Positions 8,567-16,964 of a DNA stretch of 64,000 bases are shown one piece after another (the first letter of the stretch is position 1; every line of letters begins with the position of its first letter). Location: the NCBI RefSeq assembly GCF_002161555.1, contig NZ_NFHZ01000011.1, forward strand, positions 62,001 to 126,000. The letters are read 5' to 3'. The translations under genes were made by a program, and so were the position numbers. This DNA is from Barnesiella sp. An55 (GTDB taxonomy: Bacteria > Bacteroidota > Bacteroidia > Bacteroidales > Barnesiellaceae). The notes under the pieces are model-generated. The model had not been told where the DNA came from. It saw only the letters and a list, made by a program, of their open reading frames with translations, and did no database searches.

Positions 8567-9826
8567 ATGAAGAACGAACAAGCTGTAAGGGCAGCCTTTG
8601 AATATGCTGCCGAACGTTATGCCGCCTTGGGGGTGGATGTGAATGAGGTATTGAAAAAGATGCAAGGTATATCCTTGTCGTTGCACTGTTGGCAAACCGA
8701 CGATGTCTCGGGGTTTGAAAATCCCGACGGGCAGTTGACCGGTGGAATTCAAGCCACAGGTAACTATCCGGGCAAAGCCCGTAATATTGATGAGGTTCGG
8801 GCCGATCTGCTCGAGGTGAAATCGCTGCTTCCCGGGTCGCATCGCATTAACTTGCACGAGATATATGGCGATTTCGGGGGAAAGAGAGTCGATCGTGACG
8901 AAGTGACTCCCGACCATTTTGCCAGTTGGATGCAGTGGGCTCGGGAAAATGGGCTTAAGCTCGACTTTAACTCCACTTCGTTTTCGCATCCCAAAAGCGG
9001 TATGCTCACCCTCGCCAACCCCGATGAGGCGGTGCGTGACTTTTGGGTCGAGCACACTCGCCGATGCCGGTGGATAGCCGACGAAATGGGCCGATATCAA
9101 GGTGATCCCTGCATCATGAACTTGTGGATTCACGATGGGTCCAAAGACTTGACGGTCAATAGGCTCTACTATCGCCAGTTGTTGGAACAATCGCTCGATC
9201 GCATTTTTGCTACCGAGTATGCTCACATGAAAGATTGTATTGAGGCCAAACTCTTTGGTATCGGAGCCGAAAGTTATACGGTAGGTTCGTATGATTTTTA
9301 TCTGGGATATGGAGTGAAGCATCACAAGATTGTGACTCTTGACACCGGTCATTTCCATCTGACCGAAAGTATTGCCGATAAGATTTCGTCGCTGTTGCTG
9401 TTTACGCCCGAGATCATGTTGCATGTGAGCCGACCCATCCGCTGGGATTCGGATCATGTAACCATCATGAACGACGATACCCTCGACCTGGCTCATGAGG
9501 TGGTGCGGTGCGATGCGCTGTCGCGGGTCCATATCGGGCTCGACTATTTCGACGCTTCGATCAATCGCATAGGAGCCTATGTAATAGGTGCTCGGGCTAC
9601 TCAGAAGTGTTTCTTGCAGGCATTGCTCGAGCCGCTCGAACAGTTGCGCAGGTATGAGGCCGAGGGCCGATTCTTCGAGCGTCTTGCATTGCTCGAGGAG
9701 TGTAAGAGCCTGCCGTGGAATGCCGTGTGGGACTATTTCTGCCTGATAAACCAGGTGCCTGTGGGTGAGGATTATGTGGCCGAAATCGAGGCCTATGAAA
9801 AGAAGATAACTTCCAAACGGAGATAA
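8567..9826 (+). CDS. rhaA: L-rhamnose isomerase
   Basis: 419 residues, the same length as E. coli RhaA. Family stretches include LSLHCWQTDDVSGFE (about 35-49), the metal-site region SFSHPKSGMLTLANPD, NLWIHDGSKD, VGSYDFYLGYGVKH and LDTGHFHLTE. These belong to the Mn2+-dependent isomerase that converts L-rhamnose to L-rhamnulose. It is preceded by AGGAGA and lies 15 bases after rhaB. In Bacteroides it is known as rhaI; the symbol rhaA there denotes the aldolase, so names must be read with care. Confidence 0.97.
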   Translation: MKNEQAVRAAFEYAAERYAALGVDVNEVLKKMQGISLSLHCWQTDDVSGFENPDGQLTGGIQATGNYPGKARNIDEVRADLLEVKSLLPGSHRINLHEIYGDFGGKRVDRDEVTPDHFASWMQWARENGLKLDFNSTSFSHPKSGMLTLANPDEAVRDFWVEHTRRCRWIADEMGRYQGDPCIMNLWIHDGSKDLTVNRLYYRQLLEQSLDRIFATEYAHMKDCIEAKLFGIGAESYTVGSYDFYLGYGVKHHKIVTLDTGHFHLTESIADKISSLLLFTPEIMLHVSRPIRWDSDHVTIMNDDTLDLAHEVVRCDALSRVHIGLDYFDASINRIGAYVIGARATQKCFLQALLEPLEQLRRYEAEGRFFERLALLEECKSLPWNAVWDYFCLINQVPVGEDYVAEIEAYEKKITSKRR

Positions 9827-9832
9827 CGCGCC

Positions 9833-10867
9833 ATGGATATTCTTGTAGGTTTGCTCATTATTGCTGTGGGAAGTTTTGGCCAATCGAGTTCCTATGTTCC
9901 CATCAACAAAGTGAAGTCGTGGAGCTGGGAGAGCTTTTGGCTGGTCCAGGGAATATTTGCCTGGCTGCTGTTCCCGCTTTTGGGGGCTTTTCTGGCAGTG
10001 CCTCGGGGTAGTACACTTGCCGAGTTGTATGCCGGAGGGGTGCCCTGGCTCTCGGTTCTGTATGGTGTGCTGTGGGGGATTGGAGGTCTCACCTTTGGGT
10101 TGAGCATGCGATACCTGGGTGTAGCGTTGGGGCAGTCGGTTTCTTTGGGAACTTGTGCCGCCTTCGGGACACTATTGCCGGCTCTGTTTGGCGGGACCAA
10201 TTTGTTCAGAGGCGAAGGCCTTGTCTTGCTGATTGGGGTGTGCATCACGTTGGCGGGAATCGCGGTTATCGGCTATGCCGGCAGCCTTAAGGCCCGTCAC
10301 ATGAGCGATGAAGCCAAACAGAAAGCCGTTCGAGACTTTGCTTTTACCAAGGGAATTCTGGTAGCTCTGCTTGCCGGTGTCATGAGTGCCTGTTTCAGTC
10401 TTGGGCTCGAAGCCGGCGGAGAGGTGCAGCAAACGGCCCGCTCTTTGGGTGCGCTCGATTTGTTTGCCTTGAATCCGGTTATCTTACTGGTGACTCTGGG
10501 TGGATTTATTACCAATGCCGCCTATTGCCTATGGCAAAATGTCAAGAACCACACCGGGAAAGAGTATTTTTCGGTACCAATATCGATAGGTTTCAACAAT
10601 CTGTTTTACTGTGCTTTGGCCGGTTTGCTCTGGTATTCTCAGTTCTTCGGGTTGGGTATGGGGAAGAGTTTCTTTAATGATTCGCCGGTGATGCTTTCGT
10701 TCTCGTGGAGTATTTTGATGTCGCTCAATGTCCTATTCAGCAATGTGTGGGGTATTGTGCTGAACGAGTGGAAAGGTGTAGATCGCCGCACGATTGTGGT
10801 ACTGATAGTCGGTTTGCTGATTTTGGTTTTCTCGACTCTCTTCCCCAACTTGATTCATATAGGATAA
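9833..10867 (+). CDS. rhaT: L-rhamnose/H+ symporter
   Basis: 344 residues, matching E. coli RhaT (344). About ten hydrophobic segments span the protein, beginning with ILVGLLIIAVGSFGQSSSYVPI. Family stretches are KSWSWESFWLVQGIFAWL, GLTFGLSMRYLGVALGQSVSLG, and the end region SNVWGIVLNEWKGVDRRT. It imports L-rhamnose across the inner membrane with protons. It lies 6 bases after rhaA, so the two are transcribed and probably translated together. Confidence 0.96.
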   Translation: MDILVGLLIIAVGSFGQSSSYVPINKVKSWSWESFWLVQGIFAWLLFPLLGAFLAVPRGSTLAELYAGGVPWLSVLYGVLWGIGGLTFGLSMRYLGVALGQSVSLGTCAAFGTLLPALFGGTNLFRGEGLVLLIGVCITLAGIAVIGYAGSLKARHMSDEAKQKAVRDFAFTKGILVALLAGVMSACFSLGLEAGGEVQQTARSLGALDLFALNPVILLVTLGGFITNAAYCLWQNVKNHTGKEYFSVPISIGFNNLFYCALAGLLWYSQFFGLGMGKSFFNDSPVMLSFSWSILMSLNVLFSNVWGIVLNEWKGVDRRTIVVLIVGLLILVFSTLFPNLIHIG

Positions 10868-10898
10868 CACATTATTAAATAATAAACTTCGAAAAGAG

Positions 10899-11699
10899 AT
10901 GAAACGAATGAAAAACGATAGACTCGAAAGTCAGATCGCTCAGGTAGCCGAGGTCGCCGGCTATCTGTGGCAAAGGGGGTGGGCCGAGCGAAACGGTGGC
11001 AACATCTCGGTCAATGTGACCGATCTGCTTACCGAAAGCGAAAAAGCACTGCCGGCTATTTCGGAGTCTTATGCTCTGCCTAAAACCATGAAGTGGTTGA
11101 AGGGTAACTGTTTTTTGGTAACCGGGACCAACCGGCGTATGCGGTATGTGGCTTCGCAGCCTATGGAGAATATGGCCATTATTCGTATAGACAATGCGGG
11201 TGATACCTATGAAATTATTGCCGATAACCCGGTGCGACCCACGTCGGAACTGCCGTCGCACCTGTCGATGCACGACTACCTTAAGGGACAGGGTATCGAC
11301 AACAAGGTGGTGTTGCATACACACCCTACCGATTTGGTTGCCATGACCCATTATCGTCCGTTTTTGCAACCCGATGTATTGGGTAAGCTGCTGTGGTCGA
11401 TGATTCCCGAGACTCGGGTGATAGTGCCCAAAGGCCTGGGTATCGTACCCTATGAACTGCCGGGGTCGATGGCTTTGGCCGATGCAACTATCCAGTTGCT
11501 CGATCGTTACGATGTGGTCATGTGGGAAAAGCATGGTGCATTGGCCGTGGGGAGCGATGTGATCGAGTGCTTCGATATGATCGATACCCTCTCCAAATCG
11601 GCTCAGATCTATTTGCAGGCCCGGGCTATGGGCTTCGAACCCGAAGGAATGACCGAGGCTCAGTCCGAGGAATTGCGCAAGGCTTTTCACCTGTGTTAG
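10899..11699 (+). CDS. rhaD: Rhamnulose-1-phosphate aldolase
   Basis: 266 residues of the class II aldolase/adducin family. The phosphate-binding N-terminal part NGGNISVN is visible near residue 30. The zinc histidines are in LHTHPTDLVAMTH (about 141-153) and in the EKHGALAVG stretch (about 207-215), with the catalytic Glu earlier (SELPSHLSMH). It splits L-rhamnulose 1-phosphate to DHAP and L-lactaldehyde. Last gene of the operon, closed by the terminator at 11735. A lactaldehyde reductase gene, which follows in B. thetaiotaomicron, is absent here. An alternative ATG lies 9 bases downstream. Confidence 0.95.
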   Translation: MKRMKNDRLESQIAQVAEVAGYLWQRGWAERNGGNISVNVTDLLTESEKALPAISESYALPKTMKWLKGNCFLVTGTNRRMRYVASQPMENMAIIRIDNAGDTYEIIADNPVRPTSELPSHLSMHDYLKGQGIDNKVVLHTHPTDLVAMTHYRPFLQPDVLGKLLWSMIPETRVIVPKGLGIVPYELPGSMALADATIQLLDRYDVVMWEKHGALAVGSDVIECFDMIDTLSKSAQIYLQARAMGFEPEGMTEAQSEELRKAFHLC

Positions 11700-11734
11700 G
11701 TCCGAGAACTGTATATCTAATATTTGCGATTTAT

Positions 11735-11765
11735 GGCCGCCCCTCATAAGGGCGGCCTATTTCTT
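11735..11765 (+). terminator. Rho-independent terminator of the rhamnose operon
   Basis: GGCCGCCC (11735-11742) pairs perfectly with GGGCGGCC (11750-11757) over a 7-base loop, followed by TATTTCTT. Confidence 0.85.
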
Positions 11766-12171
11766 GGTAGGGGACAAAAGACTTATGGAATAATTGGGGG
11801 CATATATTTTAAATAGAAACATCGATAGAAATCTATTTGTCGGCAATCTTTCACAGCAACTATGAATAAAGGGTTTTGGTGAGCTTTTTAGCAAAAATAT
11901 GAAAGTATAATATTAAGTATTTTCGTTAAATATGAACTTTTTTGAGGTATTATTGTTGTAACAAATACTAATTTGTTGTAATTTTAAGGCGAGGTTTAAA
12001 CCAGAATAAGGGTACTGGTCCTAATTTAATAATCTAAATTAAAGGGGACTTTGATAGGTATGTATGGATTGTAATTAAAAATAATGAATTTAGTAATATA
12101 AAAAATAAAAGGGGAAAATAATCTTTTTATTCATAGAACTATATACTTCATAATAACACATAATAAATTGT
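11764..12171 (+). promoter_or_regulatory. AT-rich leader region of the fimbrial operon
   Basis: About 400 bases without a gene and much richer in A+T than the flanking genes. It holds AACAAAT/ATTTGTT inverted arms (11960-11977), TTGTTGTAA repeated 20 bases apart (11953, 11973), and the 10-base palindrome GGTTTAAACC (11993-12002). These could be operator or promoter elements of the fimbrial operon. No perfect TTTG/TAnnTTTG pair was found, and no pair of long inverted repeats that would mark an invertible promoter. Confidence 0.4.
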
Positions 12172-12753
12172 ATGAATAGAGGTATAAATCTAAATATTAT
12201 TATAACCGTGTTGTTTATGGCGGTTTGCCTGTTGGCTCCGGCGCAAAAGGTGGCCCTCAAGAGCAACTTGTTGAGCTGGGCGACGGCTACTCCTACCCTG
12301 GGTGTGGAAGTGGGGTTGGCCGACCGCTGGACACTGAATACACATGTATATTATAATCCGTTTACGTTCAAGGACAACCGCAAGTGGAAGCACATTCGTG
12401 TACAACCCGAGGTGCGTTACTGGCTTTGCCAGAAGTTCAACGGGCACTTTTTCGGGTTGCACCTGTTATATACCCACTTCAATGCGGGGCAGGTACCTTT
12501 TTTGTTTGGTGCGTTTCCCGATGTTGATAAGTATCGTTACCAGGGTAACACCTACGGTGCCGGTTTGTCGTATGGCTATCAGTGGATTTTGAGTCCCCGG
12601 TGGAGTATCGAGGCCTCTGTGGGTGTAGGTTATAAATACAATACCTATGATTATTACGAGTGTCGCACCTGTGGCAACAAGGTGGGCGATGGCCATAAAG
12701 GCTATTTGGCTCCCACCGAAGCCGCTATTTCCATAATCTATATACTGAAGTGA
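12172..12753 (+). CDS. DUF3575 outer-membrane protein (fimbrial operon)
   Basis: 193 residues. Signal peptide at 1-25 (ending PAQ) followed by KVALKSNLLSWATATPTLGVEVGL, the hallmark opening of DUF3575. Alternating aromatic and polar residues to the C-terminus (YGAGLSYGYQWIL, WSIEASVGVGYKY, AISIIYILK) indicate a small outer-membrane beta-barrel. DUF3575 genes often head Bacteroidales fimbrial loci. The stop overlaps the Shine-Dalgarno zone of the next gene (ATG 2 bases later). A paralog sits at 51209 in the same position before another OmpA-like gene. Likely role: outer-membrane part of pilus assembly or anchoring, inferred from context only. Confidence 0.85.
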   Translation: MNRGINLNIIITVLFMAVCLLAPAQKVALKSNLLSWATATPTLGVEVGLADRWTLNTHVYYNPFTFKDNRKWKHIRVQPEVRYWLCQKFNGHFFGLHLLYTHFNAGQVPFLFGAFPDVDKYRYQGNTYGAGLSYGYQWILSPRWSIEASVGVGYKYNTYDYYECRTCGNKVGDGHKGYLAPTEAAISIIYILK

Positions 12754-12755
12754 CC

Positions 12756-14087
12756 ATGAAGAGATATATCATATTCCTGCCGATATTCCTGTGGGCAACC
12801 TCTATGGCTGGAGCCGAGGTGAAGATCGACGATGCGTCGGTGCATCGCTCGGGCGACAGTGTGCGTGTAGATTTCAAGATGACGATTCCTTCCCGCACCG
12901 TAGGGTCGGACTATGTGCAACGGTTTACCCCCGTAATCAAGAACGGGAGCGACTCGGTGGCACTCGACGAAATCGAGATTGTGGGAAAACGCATGCAGAA
13001 GTTGCGCCGCCGGGAAGAGGTGCTCACCGGGAAAAAGTATGAGGTGACTCCCTACCAGGCTGTCAACGGGAGCGAATTGCAATATGAGGTGGTTGTGCCG
13101 TATGAGTCGTGGATGGGCGATTCGCCCGTTGCACTCACTCTGGCCTGTGAACGCGAGGGATGCTGTCGGGTGTCGCCGATGCCCGGTATTGCCGTGTGCC
13201 GCGATGTGAGGTTGCGCCCGCCCTACGAGCCGGTGGTTGCTCCGGTAGCCGTCGAGCCCAGTGTGGCCGAGCGGTTGGCCGAGGTCGAGCAGGTGCTGTT
13301 TCCCATGACTCAGTATGAACCCTATTCCGAGTCGATGCAGGTTTGGCGCGACAAGGGAGCTTTGAAGGTATATTTCCCGCTCGACAAGTCTGATTTGAGT
13401 CGCGATTATCGGGATAATGGCAAGACACTCGACAAGATAGTCGATATCTTGAAACAGATTTATGCCGACGACCGGTCGGATGTGGGCAAGATTCTGATTG
13501 TGGGTTTTGCCTCGCCCGAGGGTCCCACCCGCCGCAACGAGCGGTTGGCCGGTGCCCGTGCCCAGGTGCTGAAGGAGTATGTGAACCAGTATCTCAATTT
13601 GCCCGACAGCCTCTACGAGGTAGCCAACGGTGGCGAGGCTTGGGGAGAGTTGCGCGATATGGTCGAGGCCAGCTCGTTTGACTGCAAAGACAAGATGCTG
13701 CACATTATAGATAATACGGCCGACTTGGGTCGCCGTGAATGGTTGCTGCGCCAGCTCGAGGGAGGCAAGCCCTTTGGCGAGTTGTTGCGTTCGGTATTCT
13801 CCGACCAACGTAACTCGGGATATATGCGGGTATATTATACCTCGGAGCCCGATTCCAACGCGATAACAATCAACGAGGCCCAGCGGCTTATTGCGGCCGG
13901 GGATTATGATGGAGCCATAGCTCGGCTCGAGCCTATCCAGGACGATACCCGCAGCCTCAATACTTTGGCTACGGCCTATTATCGCAAAGGCGACAAAGAG
14001 CATGCGCTCACCTTGTTTAAGAAGGCAGCCGAGGCTGGCGACGAAACTGCAAAACAGAATATAAAAAATATAGAAAACGATTATTAA
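12756..14087 (+). CDS. DUF3868/OmpA-like periplasmic protein with C-terminal TPR
   Basis: 443 residues from the ATG at 12756; the in-frame GTG at 12750 overlaps the previous stop and would spoil the signal peptide (MKRYIIFLPIFLW...MAGA). Residues about 20-125 match the DUF3868-like beta domain found in fimbrial loci. Residues about 200-350 are an OmpA-like domain: LKVYFPLDKSDLSRDYRDN, then ILIVGFASPEGPTRRNERLAGARAQVL, the peptidoglycan-binding signature. The last 60 residues (EAQRLIAAGDYDGAIARLEP, ATAYYRKGDKEHALTLFKKAAEAG) form a TPR/Sel1-type pair. It probably links the fimbrial machinery to the cell wall. It is followed after 25 bases by the major fimbrillin. Confidence 0.83.
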   Translation: MKRYIIFLPIFLWATSMAGAEVKIDDASVHRSGDSVRVDFKMTIPSRTVGSDYVQRFTPVIKNGSDSVALDEIEIVGKRMQKLRRREEVLTGKKYEVTPYQAVNGSELQYEVVVPYESWMGDSPVALTLACEREGCCRVSPMPGIAVCRDVRLRPPYEPVVAPVAVEPSVAERLAEVEQVLFPMTQYEPYSESMQVWRDKGALKVYFPLDKSDLSRDYRDNGKTLDKIVDILKQIYADDRSDVGKILIVGFASPEGPTRRNERLAGARAQVLKEYVNQYLNLPDSLYEVANGGEAWGELRDMVEASSFDCKDKMLHIIDNTADLGRREWLLRQLEGGKPFGELLRSVFSDQRNSGYMRVYYTSEPDSNAITINEAQRLIAAGDYDGAIARLEPIQDDTRSLNTLATAYYRKGDKEHALTLFKKAAEAGDETAKQNIKNIENDY

Positions 14088-14112
14088 TCACTTAACAAAA
14101 ACAGTTACAGAG

Positions 14113-15840
14113 ATGAAAACGATGAAGACCAAATGGGTAAAAGCCGGGACTGTGATGTTCGCGACTGCCCTGATTCTGTCGTCTTGCTCCAATGAAGAGG
14201 TAACCCCCAGCGGGGCAACTCCTATTGGCGACCGAGACGCTGTAAAAACCAGTTTCTCCTTTGCAATCCCTTCGCCGGTATCTCGTGCCACGGGCTCTGA
14301 TGTTCAGGCCGACGGTGCTTTCCAGGGTATGAAAAACCTGCGGTTGATGCCTTTCACTGACCTGGAGGGCGATTATGTAGGAGCCAATTCGGTATTGGCC
14401 GGCCTCACGCAATTGACCGATCGCTCGATTGCTGGCGGGCAGACCGATATCGTCGAGACCTTTAACGATGTAGCCATTCCTGCAGGCAATATCGCATTCC
14501 TGTTCTATGGCGAGGCCAATCACAATGCCGACTTCAACGGTGCGCTGGTGATGACTCCCGATGCTTCGGTTACGGCAATGAAGCCTACCGACATTGCTTT
14601 CTCGCTCAAGAATATTGAGGAGGAAGAATACACCGGTGGTCAATATGCGAATACTGACGAATTGGCTGATGCCTGGAAGGCCAACGTAACCGATGCCCTG
14701 AACACCTGGATTGAGGGGTTGAGTGGGGCTGACAAGGATGCCGCCACCGAAGTGCGCGACAACTACTACCTGTTCAACAGTGCATCGCTCAAGAATCTGC
14801 AAATGGCTCTGCAATACCTCACGAATCAACTGGGTACCAAGCTGAGCACGATTGCAGGTGCCGATGCTGTGAAGGCTTCGGTTGACGCTATGGCTACCGA
14901 GCTGGCTTTGCCGGCCTATGCCAACTTCCCCACCAACTTGCCGAAAGGTACTTACAAACTGTCGAACGGCGAGATTGTGTTCGACGAGAACGGCCCTTCG
15001 GGTTCGGGTATCGTGGCTGCTGCTTCGCAAGCCTATAACTATCCTGCTTCGCTCTACTACTGGGCCAACGCTTATCCTGTAGCCTATACGGCAACTCCGA
15101 CATTTGGTCAATGGACCGGCGGCATTTATAGCGGTGCACGTGAGGTGATTACCCCCAGCACGACCAAGATTGCCCTCAACAAGACCATTAACTATGGTGT
15201 AGCTCGTCTCGATGTGAAAGCCGCTTTCAAATCGGCCGACGGTACTGTACCGGCTGGTGAGGTGAGCGGAGCTCCTACTCATGTTACTTTGGCCAACCAC
15301 AACTTCGTAGTAAAAGGTGTATTGGTAGGCGGTCTGCCCGACCAACTCGACTGGCAAATGCATCCCTCGACGGGCGACACCTATTCGAAGGTGGTTTATG
15401 ATACCCGCATGGAGAGCGAATACTCGCTTACTTCGGCTGCTACTCCCGACTTTGCCGGCATGACTCCCTTCATGTACAGCCTGTTGCCCGAGACGGCCGA
15501 CTGCTCGACTGGTACCACCAATCCCGGACAGACTCCCAACATCGCTTTGGAGATCTACAACGACGGTCCTCAATTCTACGGTCTGGATGGCAACGTGATA
15601 CCCGAGGGAGGCACGTTCTACCTGGTAGGTAAACTCACCTATGTGAAAGATAACAACAAGACTGAGGTTGTGCGTGTATTCCAACAAGACTACAACACGA
15701 CGGCCAACTTGACCATCAGCTCTTTGGCTAACGCCTACAACACGGTTCCCGACCTGATCAACCCGCGTCTGGAACTCTCTCTGGCTGTCGATATCGACTG
15801 GCAGGCCGGTCTCGTACTCGATGTGCCTCTGGGCGATTAA
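14113..15840 (+). CDS. Major fimbrial subunit, Mfa1/FimA-type fimbrillin lipoprotein
   Basis: 575 residues. Lipobox LSSC near residue 22 followed by SNEE. The N-terminal domain carries VKTSFSFAIPSPVSRATG and GMKNLRLMPF, typical of FimA/Mfa fimbrillins, whose precursors are lipoproteins cut by an Arg-specific protease before polymerisation. The Arg in SPVSRATG (about residue 58) is a candidate cleavage point. The C-terminus ends in LSLAVDIDWQAGLVLDVPLG, the usual terminal strand region that acts in donor-strand exchange. Position after the OmpA-like gene and before an Mfa2-like anchor fits the major shaft subunit. A strong hairpin after the stop may stabilise this part of the mRNA. Confidence 0.87.
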   Translation: MKTMKTKWVKAGTVMFATALILSSCSNEEVTPSGATPIGDRDAVKTSFSFAIPSPVSRATGSDVQADGAFQGMKNLRLMPFTDLEGDYVGANSVLAGLTQLTDRSIAGGQTDIVETFNDVAIPAGNIAFLFYGEANHNADFNGALVMTPDASVTAMKPTDIAFSLKNIEEEEYTGGQYANTDELADAWKANVTDALNTWIEGLSGADKDAATEVRDNYYLFNSASLKNLQMALQYLTNQLGTKLSTIAGADAVKASVDAMATELALPAYANFPTNLPKGTYKLSNGEIVFDENGPSGSGIVAAASQAYNYPASLYYWANAYPVAYTATPTFGQWTGGIYSGAREVITPSTTKIALNKTINYGVARLDVKAAFKSADGTVPAGEVSGAPTHVTLANHNFVVKGVLVGGLPDQLDWQMHPSTGDTYSKVVYDTRMESEYSLTSAATPDFAGMTPFMYSLLPETADCSTGTTNPGQTPNIALEIYNDGPQFYGLDGNVIPEGGTFYLVGKLTYVKDNNKTEVVRVFQQDYNTTANLTISSLANAYNTVPDLINPRLELSLAVDIDWQAGLVLDVPLGD

Positions 15841-15884
15841 TCGCTTGAGAATAAAAGACAAAGACTAAAAAAATTTTTTATCAC

Positions 15885-15920
15885 TCTCCGGCAAATGGGT
15901 GAAAGCCCATTTGCCGGGGA
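15885..15920 (+). other. Strong intercistronic hairpin between fimbrillin and anchor genes
   Basis: A 12-base perfect stem (CCGGCAAATGGG 15888-15899 with CCCATTTGCCGG 15906-15917), extendable to 15 pairs, with a 6-base loop TGAAAG. No T-run follows (GGATATTC), so it is not a normal intrinsic terminator. Likely an mRNA 3'-end stabiliser or partial attenuator giving more fimbrillin than anchor. Confidence 0.7.
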
Positions 15921-15943
15921 TATTCTCTCAAAAAATTGGAAAG

Positions 15944-16909
15944 ATGAAAACAGGTGATTTGCAGCGTTGGATTGTAAGAGGAATTCTGTTTGCTCTACTG
16001 CCGTTGTCGAGCAGTTGTATCGACGACAACATGTCCGATTGTAACAATTTCACCGTGCGATATAGAATAGAACTTTCTACCCAGTCGCAAGGATTTTCGG
16101 GTAGGATGGACAACCTGAACATGCATTTTTACGATAGTGACAGCAAGTCGCTCACCTATCACAAGCATGTAGAGCGGGAAGAGATGCCGGCAGATAATGT
16201 CTATGCGATAAGCCTGCCGATGAACGATTATCACCACTTTGCCATAGCCAATATTTCGGGAGCCAGCAGTGTGAAGAACTCGGATCTCGTGGTTGAGTCG
16301 GGCAGTTACAAGTTGGCCTATGAGTCGGCTGCCGATACGGTATCGTCGCATGGGTCGGAGCTTTATGTGGGTCGCAAACAGTTTACGATAGCCGACCGCA
16401 ACCAGTATGTCGAGGTGGTTTTAACCCCCTGTATCTCAAAAACCAGATTACACCTTAGTTATGGGACCAACCCTGTCGTGGCCGTGGATCACGTCGAAGG
16501 GTATGTCAATAAAACCGCAACCGGCTTTTTGTGCCGCGACAGCGTGTATGAGTACGATCGTCCCGTGGTCGTGCAGATGAATGAAACGGGGAAAGATGAA
16601 AATGGTCTGGCGCTTTTCGAAGCCATGTCGTTCCCGTCGAAAGACAAGCCCGATAGTCAGGCCTCTATTTGGGAACAAAGTGAATCGGATGAAAATTCCA
16701 TCTGGAATACCGATGTCTATATAACCATAGGAAATAAGATAACACGAAATACAATCAATCTGTCCGAGCCGCTCCCCGCCGGCGAGTGTGTCGATATATA
16801 CGGCGTGGTGCGTGACGATGGCAGTATTGATATTGGCCACAACTTGCAGGCAACCGTGGCGGTGACCATCGACTGGAAACCGGGTGGCAGCATCGATGTG
16901 GAGATGTGA
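15944..16909 (+). CDS. Mfa2/FimB-like fimbrial anchor lipoprotein
   Basis: 321 residues from the ATG at 15944. An upstream GTG at 15899 lies inside the hairpin and is unlikely. Lipobox SSSC near residue 25, then IDDNMSDCNNFTVRY, the C-DD-DC pattern typical of FimB/Mfa2 proteins. The middle region (LNMHFYDSD, VYAISLPMNDYHHFAIANISGAS) and the C-terminal VAVTIDWKPGGSIDVEM match the two-domain fimbrillin fold. Mfa2-type subunits sit at the base of the fimbria, end polymerisation and hold it to the outer membrane. The next gene follows after 55 bases. Confidence 0.82.
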   Translation: MKTGDLQRWIVRGILFALLPLSSSCIDDNMSDCNNFTVRYRIELSTQSQGFSGRMDNLNMHFYDSDSKSLTYHKHVEREEMPADNVYAISLPMNDYHHFAIANISGASSVKNSDLVVESGSYKLAYESAADTVSSHGSELYVGRKQFTIADRNQYVEVVLTPCISKTRLHLSYGTNPVVAVDHVEGYVNKTATGFLCRDSVYEYDRPVVVQMNETGKDENGLALFEAMSFPSKDKPDSQASIWEQSESDENSIWNTDVYITIGNKITRNTINLSEPLPAGECVDIYGVVRDDGSIDIGHNLQATVAVTIDWKPGGSIDVEM

Positions 16910-16964
16910 TATGATCACAAAAGGAGAGTGAATCTGTTTTGTTGAACGCAAAAAGAGTAATGTT

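Noticed and set aside
11764-12171. Invertible promoter for fimbrial phase variation
   Set aside because: No pair of inverted repeats of 12 or more bases flanking a promoter, and no recombinase gene nearby. The short arms found are better read as operator-like.
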